Of a stretch of DNA of 50,131 nucleotides, positions 44,000 through 50,131 are shown piece after piece. The notes under the pieces are model-generated. The model was not told where the DNA came from and ran no database searches. It worked only from the letters and a program-made list of their open reading frames with translations. The DNA is taken from positions 1-50,131 of the forward strand of contig JAUCBJ010005000.1 in NCBI GenBank assembly GCA_032718475.1, read 5' to 3'. A program made the translations under genes and the position numbers. This stretch comes from Nemertoderma westbladi. Lineage: Eukaryota > Xenacoelomorpha > Nemertodermatida > Nemertodermatidae. Within the stretch, counting starts at the first letter, position 1, and each line of letters opens with the position of its first letter.

Positions 44000-45436
44000 C
44001 TGACGAACCGTTCTCCAGCGTATGACTGCAATTTTATTTGCTCATGATGTTGTTCAACATTATAACAATAAATGTTCGCTATAAAGACTTTGGGAAAGGT
44101 TGAGCAATTTTTTTTATTGCCGTTTGTTTGGAGGATAAAATCATAACAAAATTACCAAAAAAATGTTAATCTATTTAGAGAATGTGTTAGCAACAACATT
44201 AAACATTCCAGAATATTATGTTTTTATGATTCAAAACATTGCAGTAATAAGTTACATTTAGGCAATGAAAATAACCTTAAAGAGAGTTGGAGGCGACGAG
44301 TGCTTTGACTAAAATAATTAAAGAATATTGTGATTAATAGTGACAATTAGTTTTGAGAAAGATTGCCTTATCTGGATCTACCGCCTTATGTAAGGCGATA
44401 GATCCAAAAAATCCAAAAGTTGGAAACGCTAGAAAAATGCAGCGATAGCAATATGATAAAGGACTTTTGCCATTTGCGAAACAAGATTGCCACGATACGA
44501 AGAATTAGCTTGAAATTTGAAGATTCCGTTGGATTTGGGAGATGGTGAGCTTGAAGACCTAACTATTTAGGGAACCCGATTCTATCGAAGTTGTTACGTC
44601 AATTTTAAAGGTAATATACTTAATGTACACCACCATTTAATATATAGAATATTGTATAATACTTATATTTAAAGACTTGTATTTTCGCTTTACAATTGTT
44701 GTTGGAAAATAATTTTAAAACGTCTCCATCACCACGGCCCTATCAAGCATTATTGTTCATTTTATAATACTTTTTATGTAGCTATTTTTAAGTTTTGATA
44801 CATATAAATGTTCTGGAACATATTGCCGTTACCCAACATTTATACAATATTATTGTATTTTTTTTTTAATATTTCAGATTTTATTTATTTATTTTAAAAT
44901 ATGGCAGATTTTTTTGTTATGATAGAAATATTTTTTCAACTTTATTTGTTTATAACATAGGCCTATATAAAAAAAATGTGAAAAAAACGCAACATAAAAG
45001 AGCAACATTATCTTATGTGAGGCCTAATCCTACAGTATATAGAATCATTTTATTGTATATTTTGGCAGCTACCACAAGCAGATAGATCCCACGATAGTTT
45101 GTTGTTAGATTGGAGAGATATGAGATATTAATTTCAAGAAAATTACGCGATTCCTAAATTTGTACACTACCCGGTTAAAAAGTACACATGTGATGGGATT
45201 AGTCCTACAATTGCGCCAATAAAACATTCGAGGTTAAGACCCCTAGATCCCTTCCTATAATAAATGTATAATAACAAACACCTAGAAAAATGCAGCTAGC
45301 CAACACAACAGATAACGTGTTAATAAATATATTATCAAACATTCAACTACAAGTAATTACTGCAAATGCAGAAGTTGTTTCATCGACAGTCTTTCACCTT
45401 TAATTTCACGGTCCACTGGTAATACCGGACATCACC
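44000..45436. other. AT-rich intergenic DNA
   Basis: No coding frame with supporting features is seen. The region has long A/T runs around 44,860-45,000 and includes the hairpin at 44,374-44,405. Confidence 0.6.
44374..44405. repeat. Long near-perfect hairpin
   Basis: GGATCTA, C, CGCCTTA, then TG, then TAAGGCG, A, TAGATCC form 14 base pairs with one internal mismatch (C opposite A) and a two-base loop. The CGCCTTA/TAAGGCG core resembles the GC-rich hairpins at 43.8 and 46.2 kb. It may be a remnant of a palindromic transposon end. Confidence 0.8.
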
Positions 45437-45730
45437 TTACAGAAACAACATCTCAGTTTGGGTAACCACTGCTACTTCGAAAAGGATAAACCTGCGCCAT
45501 TCTGTCCATAAATGCGTCGGCCACAAAGTCCACATTCGATTTAACATATTTCCAACATATTTTCCACCAGTTCTTGAGGATACATGTCTAGCGAGAGTTA
45601 TGGTGCTGACAGCATATATTCCTGACAGACAGGTATGTCGGTGCATTACTTGGCCACAGTGATGAGCTCCAAATTGCACACCGAGCCTTGTATGTATTAC
45701 AAGTTCACTGCCTGTAACAGTGTTTGCCAT
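45437..45730 (-). CDS. Unidentified 97-codon ORF, low confidence
   Basis: An ATG-started frame in AT-rich surroundings has a noticeably richer composition, with Cys, His and Trp clusters (FGAHHCGQVMHRHTCLSGI, then MWTLWPTHLWTEWRRF). The clustered His and Cys could suggest a metal-binding fragment or a piece of a transposase, but no family signature is clear. The coding base composition differs from its neighbours, which is why I list it. It may be a single exon, a pseudogene fragment or chance. Confidence 0.25.
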   Translation of the reverse strand: MANTVTGSELVIHTRLGVQFGAHHCGQVMHRHTCLSGIYAVSTITLARHVSSRTGGKYVGNMLNRMWTLWPTHLWTEWRRFILFEVAVVTQTEMLFL

Positions 45731-46239
45731 AACACTGCAATGTTACAAAATTTGTAACTCATAACTTCAAACATAATCCTTATTCCTTACATTTTTATTT
45801 TCTCGAGCTTGGTTTCTCCTTATTTATGATTGACCAGTGTCTAAATAGATAAATATACCCCTGCGTGTTAATTCATTATTGTTGCTAAGTAAAACATCTG
45901 TCGTTAAGATAAATAGTGTTCTAGAAAAAATTGCTCAATGCGGACTATGTGAAATATAACATAATTTCAAATGGTTTATACAAGTTAACACTTTCAGCAA
46001 AAAAAACTGCAGTCATACCCAATTTGAACGGTGGTTGCCACTGTCTACTTGACTATAAGTTATTTATCACTATATAGGGGTGGGAAAATGGAGTTCAGAT
46101 TCGTGTTGGGCAGGAAAAACTGGTCTAGAAAAGTTAACTTAATATGCTTGGAGGATTCCTATGGGTTTGATTGTATTTTTAATTTCATTATTTATGCAAT
46201 TAAATTTAAAATTAACCAATAATTTTGTCACAAATGATT

Positions 46240-46258
46240 AAGGCGGCAGGGCCGCCTT
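46240..46258. repeat. Isolated GGCGGC hairpin
   Basis: AAGGCGGC-AGG-GCCGCCTT is a perfect 8-bp hairpin, closely similar to those at 43,854 and 43,934. It lies 2.3 kb away in AT-rich sequence. Confidence 0.8.
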
Positions 46259-46259
46259 T

Positions 46260-47870
46260 GAGGGAAGGATAAGTAATAATATAGTTATCCTCTTTATATA
46301 AAAAATCTCTGGATCTAAAAAATCAGGACAAGAGAATAAACCTTTTGGTCCAATCAAATATATTGTTCTTTGTCCTTGGAACTAAAAATTCATATAATTT
46401 ATCTTTGGTATGCAAAGGGTTAAAGACTTATATTCTAGAATATACGTCACCTGACTTACGATTCAAAATACTAGCTATTATTATTCGAAAACACTAGCTG
46501 ATATTAAAAAAACCTCTGCAATACCTACTGGCTTCCATAGTATAGTCTTTACATGATTATATGTTAATAAGTACCCTATTCTAGAATATAACACGGCTTA
46601 AAGGCCATTTAATGATAGTACAACAATATCTCAAGGATGTGGCCGTTGTGTATCCATGCTCAGATGCAACAGCCGATAGACTAAACAAAACTCAATGAAT
46701 TATAAACAAACATAAATAGCAAATCGAAGGATCGCTATATAACCATTCTTTCTCTAAAAATTTAGGGGTTTAAAAAATCGAAGAAACAGTACAGAACCAT
46801 AAAAAAACTCTAGCCACCTTTGTTGTGTTCTCCAGCAAAACAATTCACTGTTTTTTATATTATCTCAAATAAACAACCCCTCGGGCAAAACTGATTCTCG
46901 AAGAGTTGCCGAGACTAATTTAAGAACGCTGCTATCGCAGGTGTGGAATGGGTTCTTATGGTGGGTGCTCCGGGTCCACCTAATCGTTTGTTATTTACTG
47001 TTTTCTAATGACAATTTTATTCCAGTATGTAGTAGAATAGTGTTCTAAATTTCGGGTCAAAATAATTTTGTATAATTTCGAAGTGCAACTTTTGTATCTT
47101 GAGTGATAATAGGAACTTTACATCCGACAATTGTCGACATTACGTAAAATAGAATAAAATTAAAGATAGTTGGCTAAATAACTGCATTTATCCAAATAAA
47201 TAACAGTCTAATTTCCGTTAAACAATATATCAAAGGAAAGTAATAAATTTAAACTTACCGCTGTCAATCGTCTAAATAAATAAGATAAAGAGTATGAAAC
47301 AAATTAAGTTTTTCTGAACTCTCTAGCGCTTATTCTTACAATATTTTAGCAGTATCAAGTATAACTTTAACTTATCGAATACTTTATTTGCAGCAAAATA
47401 TCTAAACAAAGTAATATTTCTGCAACTCTATTTCACTAAAATTTTATATTCTATTATATTCTATTCTACTACTACTACTAGGTCGAGCGAACTCGGACAG
47501 TGGAAATGAGATCCTTCCAGGCTTCCCGATTCTCCATAGTAGTCTAGTAACGATATAAAGGAGCAAAAATCTAATGCACTTCCCTATAATAGCCATAGCG
47601 GTGCTCTACTCCAGCAATTTTACAAGGTCACTTCTCTATTCTGTGTTGTGTTTCGGTCAAGATACAAAGTTACAACTATTGTTACCTATCTTTCCATTCG
47701 TCGTAACGCAACGCCATCCCGTGTCTGTACTTGGCTGTGCGATTTATCTCTCCATATCTCGATATTCCATATCAATGACCCAAGAGAATGAAAACGCAAT
47801 GGAGTTTAATCTACTAAATTCTAATTATAATGTAGCCTAATGCATTTTAAGTTTTAAATCTAAGTTAACC
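46260..47870. other. AT-rich intergenic DNA
   Basis: No gene is visible. There is a short CTACTACTACTACTAGG run near 47,466, and a degenerate tRNA-like segment near 46,903-46,980 (see findings). The 88-codon frame at 47,574-47,840 (+) has no domain. Confidence 0.55.
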
Positions 47871-47876
47871 GGTAAA

Positions 47877-47970
47877 GGTGGCTCATCCGTTGGTAAAAGA
47901 GGGCAAAATTATTATGGAGCAATCCATACAAATAGTTAACAGGCGATGATTCAAATCCTACAATTGGCCA
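47877..47970 (+). mobile_element. tRNA-like segment, possible SINE head
   Basis: TGGCTCATCCGTTGGTAAAAG (shown here as A-box-like TGGCTCA and GGTAAAAG at 47,879-47,898) is followed 50-60 bases later by GATTCAAATCC at 47,948-47,958. The latter differs at two positions from the usual B box GGTTCGAATCC. Together they form an RNA polymerase III type internal promoter in the correct order. The middle does not fold into an obvious tRNA anticodon arm, so a tRNA-derived SINE remnant fits better than a functional tRNA. Confidence 0.4.
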
Positions 47971-48553
47971 ATGAAATCACCGCGGATGAATATTCAACTG
48001 TAGTACGTCCTAAATAAGTAGTTAATGAAAATTATACACCGATTTAATTTGACAATATGATCCCAATGCACAATTCTTACTAACACGAAAAAAGAGAATA
48101 TATAATTAAAATTTAATAATTAACAATAAATAACTTATGAGCCCCATTGAAATACATTATTAATTTTATCAGCAAAAGTCTTGAAAATCATAAGTGCAAT
48201 AACAGGAGTATATCAGGACTTGAAGATGGCCCGAGGCATTCAATAAATACATATGATGTCATTCAAGCTGAATTATGAAGATTTCGTCCAAGATTCTCCT
48301 GAAATATTATGCATGCTCCAGCTCCACTGTTTCCAATAGTATTAACAGTAGTGATGTCAAAATACATTGCCTGTACCTGGTCTGAAACTCCCTAATTTTG
48401 TAAAGCATCAACTCAACAACAGGTGCAGAAATCAGTTCACCAGTACCTGATGGTAGCTTAGGGATACTTTTTGATACTCCTTCACTTGATACCAACACAG
48501 GTAGATCGGTTATATTTACAATATAAAACAAACAGATATTAATAAAAAAATAT
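47971..48553. other. Possible 3' untranslated region of LINE B
   Basis: This lies immediately downstream (in LINE orientation) of the LINE B stop at 48,554. A 74-codon open frame on the - strand (48,307-48,531) follows the stop but has no domain. The true 3' end of the element, such as a tail or target-site duplication, was not located. Confidence 0.4.
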
Positions 48554-50131
48554 TTAATTGATGTTAAAATATTCCAAGATTCGCTTGTGTTTTTGTTTAA
48601 AATTCAGACCTAACACGCTATATGTCAGCTTAATAAAAGATACGGTTAGAGTTTCTTGCATTGTTAGAGACCCCGGCCTTATTTCTGATTTAACCAAGTT
48701 CGTGTGATAAAGACCATTGAGCAAATTTGACAGTGATGGTATCGGAAAGTTCATTGATGCCGACTTGTATGTGCTTCCCAATCCTTGATATTTAAGTTTC
48801 TTATTCTCAAGTAGTAATATTAATAATACCTTTTGGATGCTTCGGTTAGGACAGCTAGATATTCGTATAATGATCGCCAGAATTTCCCGGAATATTTGCA
48901 TTCGGAGAGGCATTGTTTGTGAGAGCTCGTGGATTACCTGATTGTTGGCATAGCAACCCAAGTGCAAGATCCCACGTATAATCTTTCGGTAAGTAACGTC
49001 AACTCCATCTCTGTCATGTTCAGAAAGGCCCCCTAGATAAAATCTCGTGCTGTATAGAATCTTTGGCACAGCATATGAAGTCCAAAGCTTTGCTATTGTA
49101 TCTAAACTAAACCACTCTGGTGTCCAACTATGGCGGTGAAACTCGTTGGCAATTCCATACAAGATGCTGTCAATTTCTCCCCTCAATTTGTCTGAAGTCG
49201 AAAAATCTTAACTCCTAGAAATTTGATTTGGTTGCAAGGTATTAGAAGTTTACCATTAATATTTAGTACATTCGATTCTTCGAATTTACTTGATATACAA
49301 ATCCATTTAGTTTTGGACTGCTCCATCTCCAGATCTATTTTAGAAGCGCCGTCTTTCAATATTTTGTCCAGCCTTGTGATGTCTTCCTGATACGTTGTAA
49401 GGAGTAAATAGTCGTCAGCATAGCACACTGCTCCTAACCACACTGAAGAGATCGTACATCCAATCTGAGACTTCTCCATTTCATACATAATGTCTGATGT
49501 ATATAAGTTAAAAAGTAGAGGCGACAGAATTGACCCCTGTTTGACCCCATTGGATAGTGAGAAACCTTTAATGTCTACAAGGTTATAAAATTTACAATAC
49601 ATTATAGTTACATTGTAATAACTCATTAACAATAGTGTTGTGTATGGGTCTAAATATTCAGAGAGTTTTCTGAACAGCTTCTCGTGATTTACACTGTCAA
49701 ATGCGGAAGCTATATCCATTTGGCAGAGGTATATTGGTACCTTCCTCTCGCGATAGTATTCAATACTTTCTAGAATCAAAGATATTACAAGGTCGGCTCA
49801 TTTTTTTTCCTATATGCTGTCTGCAACCCATGAGTTTTTAGGTCTGTGAAAGTTGTTATCCTGTATGCTATTACTCCCTCCAATACTTTTCCAAACACAC
49901 TTACGCTTGATACTGGCCCGATAAGATGATGGTTGTTGTGCATCCCTTCCTCCACCTTTAAAGATACTGCTGATTATAGTTTTGCCTAAGAGTGTTGGTA
50001 CCCTGTGTAGTCTTATAGCAACGGCAAAAACGGTTTCTAGTTGAACGCTAATGGTGTCAATGTCCAAACATTGCAAATGTTCAGATGTAAGAGAGGCGAA
50101 GTCTAATGCTTTTCCATGCTTTCTAATGCTT
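48554..50131 (-). pseudogene. Second non-LTR retrotransposon (LINE B), 5' part beyond the window
   Basis: Reading leftward from the window end, an N-terminal RT part carries TIISSIFKGGGRDAQQPSSY (near 49,960-49,910). The RT core has IASAFDSVNHEKLF near 49,700, NGVKQGSILSPLLFN near 49,535 and an intact CYADD catalytic motif at 49,411-49,422. A C-terminal region follows (GEIDSILYGIANEFHRH, then a helical tail) ending in a stop at 48,554. One frameshift lies near the T8 run at 49,801-49,808 and another at about 49,186-49,200, where the RT frame and the tail frame overlap by a few bases. Apart from these the frames are long (198 and 210 codons), so this copy looks younger than LINE A. The endonuclease and any ORF1 would lie past base 50,131. 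It is unrelated in sequence to LINE A. Confidence 0.9.

Noticed and set aside
47574-47840. 88-codon frame (+) with a hydrophobic start
   Set aside because: No signal-peptide cleavage pattern, domain or splice support; typical chance frame in AT-rich DNA.

Overview
The window is eukaryotic nuclear DNA, most likely from a marine invertebrate. It has intron-style splice sites, non-LTR and LTR retrotransposon remnants, AT-rich intergenic DNA, homopolymer tracts, and frequent TAGGCCTA and ACCGGTAC-like words. I have seen such words in echinoderm-type genomes, but they do not prove the lineage. No bacterial operon, rRNA gene or CRISPR array is visible.

Bases 1 to about 26,980 are one continuous pyrimidine-rich minisatellite with a 45-bp unit (roughly 600 copies). 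Its left end lies outside the window. The unit is an ancient dimer of two half-units of about 22 bp. Units differ at a few fixed positions and are arranged in nested higher-order repeats: a 3.8-kb block duplicated at an offset of 4,241 bp, a block of about 780 bp present three times, six copies of a diverged landmark segment, and local repeats of 335, 444, 450, 515 and 624 bp. Because 45 is divisible by 3 and the unit lacks stops, very long open frames exist on both strands. I regard these as by-products, not genes. At the right edge (26,980-27,070) the array decays into CCATCC-type simple sequence.

Bases 27,070-34,500 are ordinary intergenic or intronic DNA. They hold C and G tracts, a cryptically simple CTG/ACCGTA-rich stretch, a likely single coding exon (+ strand, 30,025-30,198), a triplicated repeat at 31.2-31.4 kb, and one unidentified 320-codon open exon (- strand, 32,330-33,292).

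Bases 34,500-50,131 are a graveyard of retroelements. They contain a decayed BEL/Pao-like gag fragment (+, 35.6-36.4 kb) and a decayed Ty3/gypsy-type pol with RT, RNase H and integrase (-, 36.5-38.7 kb), whose RT is cut by 150-bp tandem repeats. A LINE with endonuclease, RT and C-terminal region (-, about 40.4-43.8 kb) and a second LINE running off the right end (-, 48.55-50.13 kb) follow. All carry stops or frameshifts and are presumably dead. Between the LINEs lie small GC-rich hairpins built on GGCGGCA and TGCCGCC, and a tRNA-like SINE head candidate near 47.9 kb.

The most unusual content is the satellite itself: its long-range unit order, extreme strand asymmetry and stop-free frames.
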